Shown: piece after piece, positions 1-8,997 of the stretch
Layout: each line of letters starts with the position of its first letter
How positions within the stretch are numbered: the first letter of the stretch is position 1
Source: an uncultured Prevotellaceae bacterium
GTDB taxonomy: Bacteria > Bacteroidota > Bacteroidia > Bacteroidales > Bacteroidaceae
Direction: 5' to 3'
DNA: 64,000 nucleotides
Assembly (NCBI GenBank): GCA_900543815.1
Contig: UQST01000012.1
Span: 1-64,000, forward strand
Notes under the pieces: generated by a model
Told to the model about the DNA's origin: nothing
Databases searched by the model: none
Seen by the model: only the letters and a program-made list of their open reading frames with translations
Position numbers and translations under genes: made by a program

Positions 1-5
1 ATATT

Positions 6-55
6 GGCGCCTGTAAACGGCATAATATATGTGTTTGCCGTTGTTACAGGTGGCC
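6..55. terminator. Inverted repeat downstream of the phosphatase remnant
   Basis: Arms at 6-22 and 36-55 pair (CTGTAA/TTACAG and CGGCA/TGCCG) around an AT-rich loop. It lies just past the stop codon of the minus-strand remnant and could end its transcript, but there is no clear T-run on either side. Confidence 0.35.
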
Positions 56-61
56 AAAACG

Positions 62-1081
62 CTATTGCAGGGGTGCTGAAGAACAAGCATTTGGTGCACG
101 TATACGTATGGCTTTAGCAATGGTAGGTGCAATGCGGTCTACTGTTGCCGGGGTTGTTATACGTTCGGCTTTTACTCCCGCTCCGTACAGAATGATGGGG
201 AAGGGGATGAAAGCCGCACGTGAAAAGTAATTTTCGTGACTGTCTTCGTTTATTATTTGCCAACCTGGAGCGGTCTCTATGATAAGGTCGCCGCTAACGG
301 CCGGGTTGTACGGGCTTGTTGTTACGTTGCGCACACCAGCCGTCATACCGAGCAGTTCCTTTGAGCGTGTTATCACATCCGTAAAGCTTATGTGTCGCTG
401 CTCTATAAGTTTGCGGTCAAGATAAATCTGGTTGTGGAAACAGGTCTCCACATATTTAGCCTGTCCGTATATCGCCCCGAGGTACATATTAAGCAGATTG
501 GCGGTGCGGTTGATGTAGAATGTGCCTGATGGTATGCGGAAACGCTGATAGTCTACCTGCTGCTCGTCGGTGTATCCTGTGCTTGTAAGCACAAACATCA
601 CCTTGTCGCTGCCCACGTTCTCCTCAATGCGCTTGATGAGCGAGGCAAGTGTGCGGTCGAGCTTAACGTATATAATCTCCATTTCCGACTGCCATACGGT
701 GGCGTCGGTACCCTTAGCCGACAATGTAACCGACAGCATATCTGTGATGTTGTCGCGTCCCATACCCATCTGCTTGACGCACGCCACCGACATATCGGCA
801 ACGGCATCGTTGTCGCCTGTAGTGCCTCTTGCGCTGGCATTGTTGTATGTTCTTACAAGAGCCTGTGCTCCCTTAGAGTAGTAGCTGGATGTGGTCCAGA
901 GGTTGCTCTTGTCGTTCACCCAAAAGGCTCCGTCTGCGGCATGGCCTGCCGACAGCACGGCAGCATCCTTCTCTTGTGGTGGGCTTAAGTATGGCGTGAT
1001 GGGGGAGAGGGTTGTATGGGGTAAGAAAAAGAAATCCCCTCTGGAGGTAGATGCTCCAGAGGGGATTATGGTAGTGTGCAA
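62..1081 (-). pseudogene. 5'-truncated PafA-like alkaline phosphatase family protein (remnant)
   Basis: The C-terminal two thirds resembles the Bacteroidetes PafA-like alkaline phosphatase/phosphodiesterase family: AGHAADGAFW near residue 46, a C-terminal PIILYGAGVKAERI and IAPTIAKAIRIRAPNAC. Family members are usually above 500 residues with a signal peptide and an N-terminal metal-binding Asp/Thr nucleophile region; none of that is present. Recognisable homology starts at about base 970; the 37 codons before it (to 1081) read through the terminator of the neighbouring tkt-rpiB unit and look non-coding. The position where family members carry the metal-binding TADHG motif reads LTSTGY here, so even the retained part lacks a canonical site; I believe some Bacteroidales paralogues share this change. 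No upstream frame restores the missing part. I infer a deletion fragment, probably not expressed. Confidence 0.72.
1022..1067 (-). terminator. Rho-independent terminator of the tkt-rpiB transcript
   Basis: Perfect 13-bp inverted repeat (AATCCCCTCTGGA / TCCAGAGGGGATT) followed on the minus strand by TTTCTTTTTC. It lies about 240 bases past the rpiB stop, so the 22-bp repeats in between would be in the 3' untranslated region. Confidence 0.85.
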
Positions 1082-1094
1082 GAGACGTTTCTAA

Positions 1095-1332
1095 CCTTTT
1101 CAAGGAGTCTTGTGACCTTTTTCAAGGAATCTTATGGCCCTTTTCAAGGAGTCTTGTGACCCTTTTCGAGGAATCTTGTGGGCCTTTTCAAGGAATCCAG
1201 TCAATCTTTTCAAGGAATCTTGTCATCCCTTTCAAGGAATCCAGTCATCCTTTTCAAGGAGCTTTTCAGTCCTTGCGGGGGCTTTGATGACCTTTACGAG
1301 GGGATTCTTAGTCCTTGCAGGGGATCTTTTCA
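1095..1332 (-). repeat. 22-bp tandem repeat array after rpiB
   Basis: Eight units in exact 22-bp register start at 1095, 1117, 1139, 1161, 1183, 1205, 1227 and 1249. Three degenerate 20-21-bp units follow, the last inside the final codons of rpiB. Each unit carries the small dyad CCTT-TTC-AAGG followed by a variable AATCTTGTCA/AATCCAGTCA segment. The array separates rpiB from its terminator and ends just before the truncated phosphatase remnant. Confidence 0.9.
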
Positions 1333-1760
1333 ATGCGACGGATGTGGCGGCCTCCTTCGAAGGGAGTGGCGAAGAATTCGTCCATGATGCCGTCGGCTTC
1401 GCTGTCGGAGAGGAAACGTCCTGGCATCACCAGCACGTTGGCATCGTTGTGCTGACGTGCCAGATGAGCTATCTGTGGGCGCCAGCAGAGGGCTGCACGC
1501 ACGTGCTGATGCTTGTTGAGTGTCATGCTGATGCCTTCGCCGCTGCCGCATACGGCAATGCCTGTGGGCACTTCGCCTGTATCGATGGCTTGACCCAAAG
1601 CGTGACCGAAGTCGGGATAGTCACAACTCTCCTCGCTGTGGGTGCCATAGTCAACATATTCAATGCCGTGTGCAGTGAGATACTGCTTGATGTGCTCCTT
1701 GAGCGCAAAGCCTGCGTGGTCGCTGGCCAGTCCTATCTTTGTCATTGGAATGATGTTCAA
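1308..1760 (-). CDS. rpiB: Ribose-5-phosphate isomerase B
   Basis: Interconverts ribose 5-phosphate and ribulose 5-phosphate in the cytoplasmic non-oxidative pentose phosphate pathway. The 150-residue product matches the RpiB/LacAB family in length and shows the N-terminal GLASDHAGF phosphate-binding motif, the GIAVCGSGEGISM active-site loop and the conserved H-N-D-A-N-V-L region. An internal ATG five codons in (1745) would start immediately before the first beta strand (MTKIGLASDH) and may be the real start. It lies 48 bases downstream of transketolase on the same strand, so the two are very likely co-transcribed. Its last codons merge into the first degenerate units of the 22-bp array. Confidence 0.93.
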   Translation of the reverse strand: MNIIPMTKIGLASDHAGFALKEHIKQYLTAHGIEYVDYGTHSEESCDYPDFGHALGQAIDTGEVPTGIAVCGSGEGISMTLNKHQHVRAALCWRPQIAHLARQHNDANVLVMPGRFLSDSEADGIMDEFFATPFEGGRHIRRIEKIPCKD

Positions 1761-1808
1761 TGTTTGATGTTGTTGTCTCTCGGGTGGATGCTGATACCGC
1801 AGGGTGGC

Positions 1809-3836
1809 TTAAGCCAGCATCTCCTTCACCTGATTATAGACGTTCTCGGCGGTGAAGCCCAACTTCTGGTCGAGCACCTTGTAGGGTGCAGAGAAGCCGA
1901 AGCTCTCGAGTCCCCATACGCGGCTGGCAGGATCGGCACCGATGAGGAAACCGCTCAGATTGACGGGCAGACCGGCCGTGAGACCGAATATCTTGCTTCC
2001 GGCGGGGATGATGCTCTGCTGGTAGTCCTGGGGCTGCTCGCGGAAGAGTCCCTCGCTGGGTACGCTCACCACGCGGGTTTTCACTCCGTCCTGACGCAGG
2101 AGACGTGCTCCAGCCACCAGTGTGCTCACCTCCGAACCGTTGCCCAAGAGGATGATATCATAGTCGGCATCGCTCTCGGTCACCACATAGGCACCGTGCT
2201 TGATGCCTGCATAGGGAGTGCCGGCGGGCAGATCTTCTATTGTCTGGCGGCTCAGGATGAGTGCGCTGGGCGTGTGCATGTTCTCCATAGCCAGTCGCCA
2301 GCACTCTACGGTGGCGCGGCTGTCGGCAGGACGCATCACGAGCATCGAGTTGCGGCCGCTGTGGTTCTTGAGCTTCTCCATCAGACGAATCTGTGCTTCC
2401 TGCTCCACGGGCTCGTGTGTGGGACCATCTTCACCCACTCGGAAAGCGTCGTGTGACCAGATGAACTTGACGGGAAGCTCCATCAGAGCTGCCATGCGGA
2501 TGGCTGGCTTCATGTAGTCACTGAAGACGAAGAAGGTGCCGCAGGCTGCCAGCACACCACCATGCAGACTCATGCCTATGCAGCAGCAAGCCATTGTGAG
2601 CTCGGCCACACCAGCCTGCAGGAAGGCTCCAGAGAAGTCTCCGAACTTCAGTTCGTGGGTATGCTTGAGGAAGCCGTCGGTCTTGTCGGAGTTGCAGAGG
2701 TCGGCAGAAGCACAAATCGTATTGGGCACCTGCAGTGAGAGCTGGCTGAGACAAGCGCTGGAGGCATTGCGTGTGGCATCGTTGGCCTTAAGCTGCACGC
2801 TCTCCCAGTCGATGTTGGGCAGACGACCGGCAAACCAATCGTTCTGCTGGGCAGCCTTCTCGGGATTGTTCTCAGCCCAGTTGGCCTCCTCGTCGTGACG
2901 AACAGCAACCATAGCCTGAAGCTCCTTGAGGCGGGCATCGTAAATCTCCTGTACCTCGGGGAAGATGCAGAAGGGATCGTCGGGATTGCCGCCCAGATGG
3001 GTGATGGTATTGCGGTAGGCATCGCCTCCGAGGGGTGCACCGTGTGTCTTGCAACTGCGCTCGTAGCTGGTGCCATCAGCCTTCAGAGCGCCCTTGCCCA
3101 TCACGCATTTGCCGATGATGAGTGTAGGCTTGTTCTTCACGGCCTTAGCCTGCTCGATGGCACGGCGTATCTGCTCCACATCGTTGCCGTCAATCTCTAT
3201 CACCTTCCACTGCAGTGCGCGGTACTTGGCGGCAGTATCCTCGTTCATCACCACATTGGTCTCGGTGGAGAGCTGTATGTCGTTGGCATCATAGAACATG
3301 ATGAGGTTGTCCAGTCCCAGCGTTCCTGCTATGCGTGCAGCACCCATGCTTATCTCCTCCTGTATGCCTCCATCGCTGATGTAGGCATAGATGGTCTCCT
3401 GACTGAAGGTAGGATTGCCGGTGCGTGCAGCCAGGAACTTGGCGGCAATGGCAGCACCTACTGCGTAGGCATGACCTTGTCCCAAGGGGCCGGAACTATT
3501 CTCAATGCCGCGCTCGATGCATACTTCGGGGTGACCGGGTGTGGGTGAGCCCCATTGGCGCAACTGCTGTAGCTCCTCCATGCTGAACTTGCCGATGAGG
3601 GCCAATTGTGCATAGAGCATGGGTGCCATGTGGCCGGGATCGAGGAAGAAGCGGTCTCTTCCCACCCATGCAGGGTTCTTGGGGTCAAACTGCAGGTACT
3701 CGCTGTAGAGCACGTTAATGAAGTCCGCACCACCCATGGCACCTCCAGGGTGTCCGCTCTTGGCTTTCTCTACCATTGAGGCTGCAAGTATGCGGATGTT
3801 GTCAGCCGCGCGGTTCATTGTCAGAATGCTGTTCAT
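1809..3836 (-). CDS. tkt: Transketolase
   Basis: Thiamine-diphosphate enzyme moving two-carbon units between sugar phosphates in the pentose phosphate pathway. About 675 residues, the normal size of a full-length bacterial transketolase. Seen motifs: KSGHPGGAMGG near the N-terminus, the diphosphate/Mg-binding segment SDGGIQEE...DANDIQL, and the pyrimidine-binding domain with SHDAFRVGEDGPTHEPVEQ. The open frame reaches 3863, but the product homologous to other Bacteroidales enzymes begins MNSILTMNRAADNIRI, so I place the start at 3836 (3818 is also possible). First gene of a two-gene unit with rpiB; a -7 box lies at 3898-3905. Confidence 0.95.
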   Translation of the reverse strand: MNSILTMNRAADNIRILAASMVEKAKSGHPGGAMGGADFINVLYSEYLQFDPKNPAWVGRDRFFLDPGHMAPMLYAQLALIGKFSMEELQQLRQWGSPTPGHPEVCIERGIENSSGPLGQGHAYAVGAAIAAKFLAARTGNPTFSQETIYAYISDGGIQEEISMGAARIAGTLGLDNLIMFYDANDIQLSTETNVVMNEDTAAKYRALQWKVIEIDGNDVEQIRRAIEQAKAVKNKPTLIIGKCVMGKGALKADGTSYERSCKTHGAPLGGDAYRNTITHLGGNPDDPFCIFPEVQEIYDARLKELQAMVAVRHDEEANWAENNPEKAAQQNDWFAGRLPNIDWESVQLKANDATRNASSACLSQLSLQVPNTICASADLCNSDKTDGFLKHTHELKFGDFSGAFLQAGVAELTMACCCIGMSLHGGVLAACGTFFVFSDYMKPAIRMAALMELPVKFIWSHDAFRVGEDGPTHEPVEQEAQIRLMEKLKNHSGRNSMLVMRPADSRATVECWRLAMENMHTPSALILSRQTIEDLPAGTPYAGIKHGAYVVTESDADYDIILLGNGSEVSTLVAGARLLRQDGVKTRVVSVPSEGLFREQPQDYQQSIIPAGSKIFGLTAGLPVNLSGFLIGADPASRVWGLESFGFSAPYKVLDQKLGFTAENVYNQVKEMLA

Positions 3837-3897
3837 AATGCAAATGTTTGCTTGTATGTTCAATGTGGCAAATATGCCATTTACTTAGTTCACGCTA

Positions 3898-3905
3898 CAA
3901 AGGTA
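3898..3905 (-). promoter_or_regulatory. Putative -7 promoter box of tkt-rpiB
   Basis: Minus-strand TACCTTTG matches the Bacteroidetes primary sigma -7 consensus TAnnTTTG, about 60 bases before the tkt start. No good -33 element is seen at the usual spacing. Confidence 0.55.
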
Positions 3906-4066
3906 TAAAAAAAACGAGTGAAAAGCGAATAGTGCAATGCGAAATGCATCATGTGGAGTGCCAGTGACCCTCAAGATGAAACAGGAACGCATGCGTGGGA
4001 GAGTGTGTTGGGGTGCTGTGCAGGCGTTTTGAGCGGCCAGGCTCAGGCTTTCTTCTGCCCGATGGT

Positions 4067-4831
4067 TCAGCGCAGAGCCTTTCGGAGAGAGACGAAGCGG
4101 TAGCCTCGGCGCTGCAGTTCGGTGATGAGAAGGTCCAGGTGGCGGGCATAGAACTTGTCGGTGCGTTCGGGCGATGTGCCTGCATGGAAGAGCATGAGAT
4201 GTCCCTTCAGCCCCTCGCTCTCCTCCTTGGCCAGAATGGTCTGGTAGATATTGTCCGACGAGCGGTAGTTCTTCATCGAGGGGATGGTGTAGTCGGCATT
4301 GCTGGCGGTACCGCTTGTGAAGTTGACCAGAATGAGCCCCATCTCGCTGGCCCACTGGGCGATGGTGGCATTGTAGTGCTCATAGGGAGGCATGAAATAA
4401 GGCGAGTTGCGTATGGTGATGCCGTAGGGTGCAAGCGCCTGATAGCTCTGTCGGATGTCTGATTCAAACTCCTCACGGGTGACGATGGTGCTGTCGGGGT
4501 TGTCCCAAGTGCTGTAGAGCGGGTGGCTATAGCTGTGGCTGCCCACGTAATGGCCTGCTCGCCTGATGCGTGCAACATCCTCGGGGAAGCGCTTCAGGAA
4601 GGAGCCTGTGACAAAGAAAGCGCCCTTGATGTGGTGGGCCTTCAGCGTGCGCAGTATCTGTTCCACACCGTCGTTCTTGTCGGCAACGGTAAAGACCAGT
4701 GTGAGCTGCCTGCGTGTGGTGTCGGCTCTGACGATTCCACCTTTATATATAATAGGTGTCAGTTTGCGCGCGAGGGCGGGTGAACTTGTGAAGGCAAGCA
4801 GGAGCAGCAGTAGGGGAAAAAGTCTTTCCAT
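4067..4831 (-). CDS. Secreted polysaccharide deacetylase-like (NodB/CE4 fold) protein
   Basis: A 254-residue protein with an N-terminal signal peptide (MERLFPLLLLLLAF...ALA) that sets the start at 4831; the upstream 40 codons of open frame do not look coding. The NodB-type fold is indicated by GAFFVTGSFL, the metal-binding HSYSHP (HxxxH) and PPYEHYN. The usual first motif TFDDG reads FTVADKNDG, so the catalytic-base region differs from canonical CE4 enzymes, as in a Bacteroidetes subgroup I recall with similar variants. Probably acts in the periplasm or at the surface on N- or O-acetylated glycan. It stands alone between tkt and the galactose operon; substrate unknown. Confidence 0.8.
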   Translation of the reverse strand: MERLFPLLLLLLAFTSSPALARKLTPIIYKGGIVRADTTRRQLTLVFTVADKNDGVEQILRTLKAHHIKGAFFVTGSFLKRFPEDVARIRRAGHYVGSHSYSHPLYSTWDNPDSTIVTREEFESDIRQSYQALAPYGITIRNSPYFMPPYEHYNATIAQWASEMGLILVNFTSGTASNADYTIPSMKNYRSSDNIYQTILAKEESEGLKGHLMLFHAGTSPERTDKFYARHLDLLITELQRRGYRFVSLRKALR

Positions 4832-4923
4832 ATTTGTATAGCGAAATATGTGGGTGTATGATGTGTGATGATGGGGCGGCGCTTCAGGGGAAACCCTTTC
4901 GGGGTTCCATATTCCCTTTTTCA

Positions 4924-5011
4924 ATGCAGTGCGCTGAGATTGCCAGCGCAACGCACTGGCTTTGCCAAGTCAATGCGCTGGATTCGCCAATGCAGCGTAC
5001 TGGCAGATTTA
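4924..5011. repeat. 22-bp dyad array, locus 1 (4 units)
   Basis: Units start at 4924, 4946, 4968 and 4990. Each has a GC-rich partial palindrome (GCAGTGCGCTG, GCAACGCACTGG, CAATGCGCTGG, GCAGCGTACTGG) and a spacer ending in GCCA. The rest of the 4832-5267 gap holds the galK terminator and otherwise shows no gene. Confidence 0.82.
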
Positions 5012-5155
5012 GGGCTTCCTGGTGCGGTTGTTCCCCAAATTCGTTGGGCAGGTTTTCTTTTCGTGGTCTGAACCGCAGGCCGCTGTGGAGGAGTAGCCTG
5101 CCAGACGGGTGGACAGATGCCCGGGAGAGTGCCGTGTGAGCCGCCGGAATGTGAA

Positions 5156-5194
5156 GAAGGCTCCCAGATAGAGCATGTCTAAATGGGAGCCTTC
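5156..5194 (-). terminator. Hairpin at the end of the galactose operon
   Basis: Perfect 11-bp inverted repeat GAAGGCTCCCA / TGGGAGCCTTC with a 17-base loop, 70-110 bases past the galK stop. The T-run after it on the minus strand is weak (TTCTTC). Confidence 0.6.
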
Positions 5195-5267
5195 CTATTG
5201 TCTGGTCTGTCACGGCGGACTTCGCCTTGAGAGGCATCAGCCTGCTGCACAGGATGAGAGGCTGTTA

Positions 5268-6428
5268 TCAGCAGAGCTTGCGTGCGCCGTCGCCAATCAC
5301 CACGTCGATGATGATGGGCTCCTTGCCGTACTTCTCTGCGAACTTCTCCTTGGCGAACTTCTTGAAGTTATCTACCAACTCCTCTGCCACGAGGTTGATG
5401 GTGCAGCCGCCAAAGCCGCCGCCCATGATGCGCGAACCGGTCACACCTGCCTCCTTGGCAACATCGTTGAGGAAGTCAAGCTCTTCGCAGCTCACCTCAT
5501 ACTCCTTGCTCAGGCCGTAGTGGGTTTCGTACATCATCTTGCCTACCATCTCGTAGTCGTCGTTCTTCAGGGCATCGCATACTGCCAGCACGCGTTCCAC
5601 CTCGCCGATGACGTAGCGCGCACGCTTGTACTCGTCGCCTGTAATCTCGCCCTTTACCTCTTCCAGCATCTCGATGCTGGCGTCACGCAGCGACTTCACC
5701 TCGGGATGCTTCTGGCTGATAATCTCTGCCACGTGCTCGCACTGCAGGCGACGCTCGTTGTAGGGGCTGCCTGCCAGAGTGTGCTTCACACAGCTGTTCA
5801 CCAGCACCAGTTGATAGCCCTTGGGATTCCAGGGGAAATACTCATACTCGCCACTGCGGCAGTCGAGACGCAGCAGAGAGCCTTTGCGACCCAAGCAAGA
5901 GATAGCCTGGTCCATGATGCCGCACATCACACCGATGTACTTGTGCTCGGTGCGCTGGCCTACGCGGGCCAACTCCATGCGGTCAATCTTGTTCTCGCCC
6001 CACAGGTCGTTCAGACCAAAGGCGAAGGTGCTCTCCAGAGCAGCGCTTGAACTCATGCCGGCACCCAGAGGCACATCACCGGCAAATGCGGTGTTGAAGC
6101 CCTCAACGGGTACACCCAGTGCCATCATCTCGCGGCAAACACCGAAGATATAGCGAGCCCAAGAAGCCTTGGGACCCTGCTCATCGTCGAGAGAGAACTC
6201 AGTGTAGTCCTTCAGGTCGATAGAGTAGGCGCGCACCTTGCGTGTGCCATTGGGCTTGATCTCTGCAATGATGCCCTGCTCAACAGCGCCGGGGAACACA
6301 TAACCATTGTTGTAATCAGTGTGCTCACCTATCAGATTGATTCTGCCGGGAGATGCATATACTGAACCTGTTGTGCCGTCGAAATGCTTGATGAAACGGC
6401 TTCTTACGTCATCTATTGTCAATCTCAT
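5268..6428 (-). CDS. galK: Galactokinase
   Basis: Phosphorylates alpha-D-galactose to galactose 1-phosphate, the first step of the Leloir pathway, in the cytoplasm. The 386-residue length is typical. GHMP-kinase signatures are visible in order: GRINLIGEHTDYNNG near residue 28, the ATP loop PLGAGMSSSAALE near residue 125, and GGGFGGCTINLV close to the C-terminus. It is the third gene of a minus-strand unit galM-transporter-galK, with gaps of only 62 and 75 bases, so the operon couples uptake, anomer conversion and phosphorylation. galT and galE are not in the window. Confidence 0.96.
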   Translation of the reverse strand: MRLTIDDVRSRFIKHFDGTTGSVYASPGRINLIGEHTDYNNGYVFPGAVEQGIIAEIKPNGTRKVRAYSIDLKDYTEFSLDDEQGPKASWARYIFGVCREMMALGVPVEGFNTAFAGDVPLGAGMSSSAALESTFAFGLNDLWGENKIDRMELARVGQRTEHKYIGVMCGIMDQAISCLGRKGSLLRLDCRSGEYEYFPWNPKGYQLVLVNSCVKHTLAGSPYNERRLQCEHVAEIISQKHPEVKSLRDASIEMLEEVKGEITGDEYKRARYVIGEVERVLAVCDALKNDDYEMVGKMMYETHYGLSKEYEVSCEELDFLNDVAKEAGVTGSRIMGGGFGGCTINLVAEELVDNFKKFAKEKFAEKYGKEPIIIDVVIGDGARKLC

Positions 6429-6503
6429 GGTTGCGTTGTTTTTGTTAAAAGGGTCTTGCGCCGCTACGAGAGCAGGCGCAAGACTGGATTATACGTTTAT
6501 GGA

Positions 6504-7766
6504 TTACTTTTCTTTCTTGGAAACTCGTGAGCCTACGAGCGCATAGAACAGGATGTATGCGGCGCAAGCCAGAGGTACGATGTAGCTGATGAGGTAGTTG
6601 CCGTTGGTTGCATCGGCCACCAGAGCCTGCAGAGCCACCATCACAGCGCAACCGAATACCATGGTCATGAAGATACCGCTGGCAGCAGCTGTGTATTTGC
6701 CCAGACCCTCAACGGCCATGTTGAAGATGCCGCCCCACATCACAGAGGTGCACAGACCTACGCAGATGAAGGCTGCAATGCCCACGGGAACTTCCACCCA
6801 GATGAGTGACAGGTTGGCCCAGTCAACACCAGGAACCTTCACCATCCATGTCTCGGGAGCGAACATGCCGAATGCCAGCAGAACGATAGCTGCAGTGGCC
6901 ACGGTGCTCACCATAGCACGGCTGGAAACCTTGCCGCCGATGCTGCCACCTACGGTACGGCCAATGAACATGGCAAACCAGTAAACGGCTGCAATCAGAG
7001 AAGCCACACCGGCAGACAGACCTACAGCGTCGCTGATGAGGTACTTGATCATATAGGTAGGTGTACCCACCTCAACACTCATGTACAGGAAGATAGCCAG
7101 TGCACCCAGAGCGAAGTGACGGTGAGAGAGAGCACCCTTGACGAGCTCCATGCTCACGGGCTCCTGCTCGGGCTCCTCAATCTTGGTGGCTGCCAGCACC
7201 AGGAAGGCAACTACGAAGATAGCCACTGCGATGTACATGGCGGGAGCTGCGTCAACGATAGCGGTCTCCTTGGTCACCTCACCAATCAGGGCTCCCAGGA
7301 TGATGTAAACAGCCACAGCTGCTGCGCTATTGAAGGCTCCGCCAATCTGAATCAGCTGGTTGCCGGTGTTGCCACCGCCGCCCAGTACGTTCAGCAGGGG
7401 GTTGACCACAGTGTTGAGCATGCACATGGTGAAGCCGCAGATGAATGCGCCTGCCAGGTAGAGCCACATGCTCTCCATGGTGCCAGACAGCAACTCGAGA
7501 GCCATACCGATGATACCCACGATGAGTGCCAGCAATGCGGTCTTCTTGTAGCCGAACTTCACGATGAGCATACCGCTGGGGATACCCATCACCAGGTAGG
7601 CGATGAAGTTGGCGTAGTTGCCAATCTGTGACTGGAGCTCACTTGCTCCGAACTGGTTCTGTACGATGACTGCCATGGGTGAGCACAGGTTGGTCACGAA
7701 GGCAATCATGGCGAAGAGCGCGATCATCATAATAATCGCCGCCCACTGTTTTGATTTTTGTGCCAT
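6504..7766 (-). CDS. Sugar MFS transporter, FucP/GluP (glucose/galactose) family
   Basis: A 420-residue inner-membrane permease with about 12 hydrophobic segments from residue 8 to 412, of the size and character of the fucose/glucose-galactose:H+ symporter branch of the major facilitator superfamily. Features include NYANFIAYLVMGIPSGML with FGYKK after the second helix and a conserved N-P in helix 4 (NTVVNPLLNVLGG). Its position between aldose epimerase and galactokinase argues that the substrate is galactose. Assignment of family is firm; the exact sugar is inferred from context. Confidence 0.88.
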   Translation of the reverse strand: MAQKSKQWAAIIMMIALFAMIAFVTNLCSPMAVIVQNQFGASELQSQIGNYANFIAYLVMGIPSGMLIVKFGYKKTALLALIVGIIGMALELLSGTMESMWLYLAGAFICGFTMCMLNTVVNPLLNVLGGGGNTGNQLIQIGGAFNSAAAVAVYIILGALIGEVTKETAIVDAAPAMYIAVAIFVVAFLVLAATKIEEPEQEPVSMELVKGALSHRHFALGALAIFLYMSVEVGTPTYMIKYLISDAVGLSAGVASLIAAVYWFAMFIGRTVGGSIGGKVSSRAMVSTVATAAIVLLAFGMFAPETWMVKVPGVDWANLSLIWVEVPVGIAAFICVGLCTSVMWGGIFNMAVEGLGKYTAAASGIFMTMVFGCAVMVALQALVADATNGNYLISYIVPLACAAYILFYALVGSRVSKKEK

Positions 7767-7828
7767 TAGTTTTGCTTGAATTATAGATTTTATGAATGAT
7801 TATTTTCAGGAGAAGTGGCTTCTAGGGC

Positions 7829-8911
7829 TCATCTGTCAGTGCTGAACTTGTACACCGTCTTCTGTGTGTAAATCTCGCCAGGCTTGAGGATAACGCTGGG
7901 GAAGTAGGGACGGTTGGGGCTGTCGGGGAAGTGCTGTGCCTCGAAACAGAGTGCACTGTACTTGCCGAAGGTGGCTCCGTGGGTGCCCTTGAATCCGCTC
8001 AGCCAGTTGCTGCTGTAGAACTGCACGCCGGGCTCAGTGGTGTACATCTCCATCACACGTCCGCTCACAGGCTCGGTGCATTTCACTGCGAAGCTCAGTT
8101 CACCCGGTTCGCGCTTGTTGAGCACGTAGCAGTGGTCGTAGCCGGTGCCGTTGACTATCTGCTGGTCGGTGGTGTCGTGAATGCGTTCACCCACGGTGTG
8201 GGGTGTGCGGAAGTCAAATGGAGTGCCCTCCACCTTGAGGATTTCTCCGGTGGGGATGCTTGTCTCGTCGATAGGGATAAAGAAGTCGGCATTGATTTCC
8301 AGTTCGCAGTTCAATGCCTCGGGGGTAGGATCGGCGATGCCTGCCAGCGAGAAGAATCCGTGGCTGGTCATATTGACCACTGTCTTCTTGTTGGTTGTAC
8401 CGCGATAGTCAATGATGAGTTCATTGTCCTCGCTCAGGCTGTACTTCACGGTCATGTGCAGCTCGCCGGGGAATCCTTCCTCGTAGTAGGCCGACACATA
8501 GCGCAGTACCAGCTCGTGGTCATTTATCTGCTCTGCATCCCACACTCTGGCGTGGAAACCGGTGGGACCGCCATGCAGATGGTTGGGACCATTGTTCACG
8601 GCCAGACTGTACTCCTTGCCGTTCATGGTGAACTTGCCTTTGCAGATGCGGTTGCCATATCGGCCAACCAGAGTGCTGAGGAAAGGTTCGGGACTTTCCA
8701 CCACTCCCTTTATGCTGTCATGGCCTTGAATGACATTGGCCATCTTGCCTTCCCTGTCGGGAACCATGATGGCCACCAGAGCGCCGCCGTAGTTGGTGAC
8801 GCTTACTTCCATACCGTTGCTGTTGGTCAAGGTGTACAAGTCTGTCTGCTTGCCCTGTACCACAGCCTGAAAGTCCTCTCTCTTGAGTCCAGAAATCAGT
8901 TCTTTGTCCAT
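7829..8911 (-). CDS. galM: Aldose 1-epimerase (mutarotase)
   Basis: Interconverts alpha and beta anomers of galactose and glucose so that galactokinase receives the alpha form. The product shows the galactose mutarotase fold with GRYGNRI, the catalytic-histidine segment NGPNHLHGG, the second histidine in MTSHGFFSL and a late conserved Glu region (FEAQHFPDSPN). An open frame runs to 8956, but the promoter at 8967-8997 would place the RNA start only a few bases before that codon, so I prefer the start at 8911 (360 residues). No export signal is seen. First gene of the galactose operon. Confidence 0.92.
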   Translation of the reverse strand: MDKELISGLKREDFQAVVQGKQTDLYTLTNSNGMEVSVTNYGGALVAIMVPDREGKMANVIQGHDSIKGVVESPEPFLSTLVGRYGNRICKGKFTMNGKEYSLAVNNGPNHLHGGPTGFHARVWDAEQINDHELVLRYVSAYYEEGFPGELHMTVKYSLSEDNELIIDYRGTTNKKTVVNMTSHGFFSLAGIADPTPEALNCELEINADFFIPIDETSIPTGEILKVEGTPFDFRTPHTVGERIHDTTDQQIVNGTGYDHCYVLNKREPGELSFAVKCTEPVSGRVMEMYTTEPGVQFYSSNWLSGFKGTHGATFGKYSALCFEAQHFPDSPNRPYFPSVILKPGEIYTQKTVYKFSTDR

Positions 8912-8966
8912 CGGAATATCGTTTAAGTTTGACCTCGTTTCTGGCTTATTTGCCAAATTCCTTATG

Positions 8967-8997
8967 CAAACTTAATAAGATTAAGTGGACTTTCCAA
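8967..8997 (-). promoter_or_regulatory. Promoter of the galactose operon
   Basis: Minus strand: -33 TTG at 8997-8995 and -7 TAAGTTTG at 8974-8967, with a spacing of about 19 bases, an almost ideal Bacteroidetes promoter. It implies an RNA start near 8961. Confidence 0.75.

Noticed and set aside
1134..2456. 440-codon plus-strand open frame opposite rpiB and tkt
   Set aside because: It is the antisense shadow of two clear enzymes and has no domain or signal; long antisense frames recur across the window because of GC-biased codon use.
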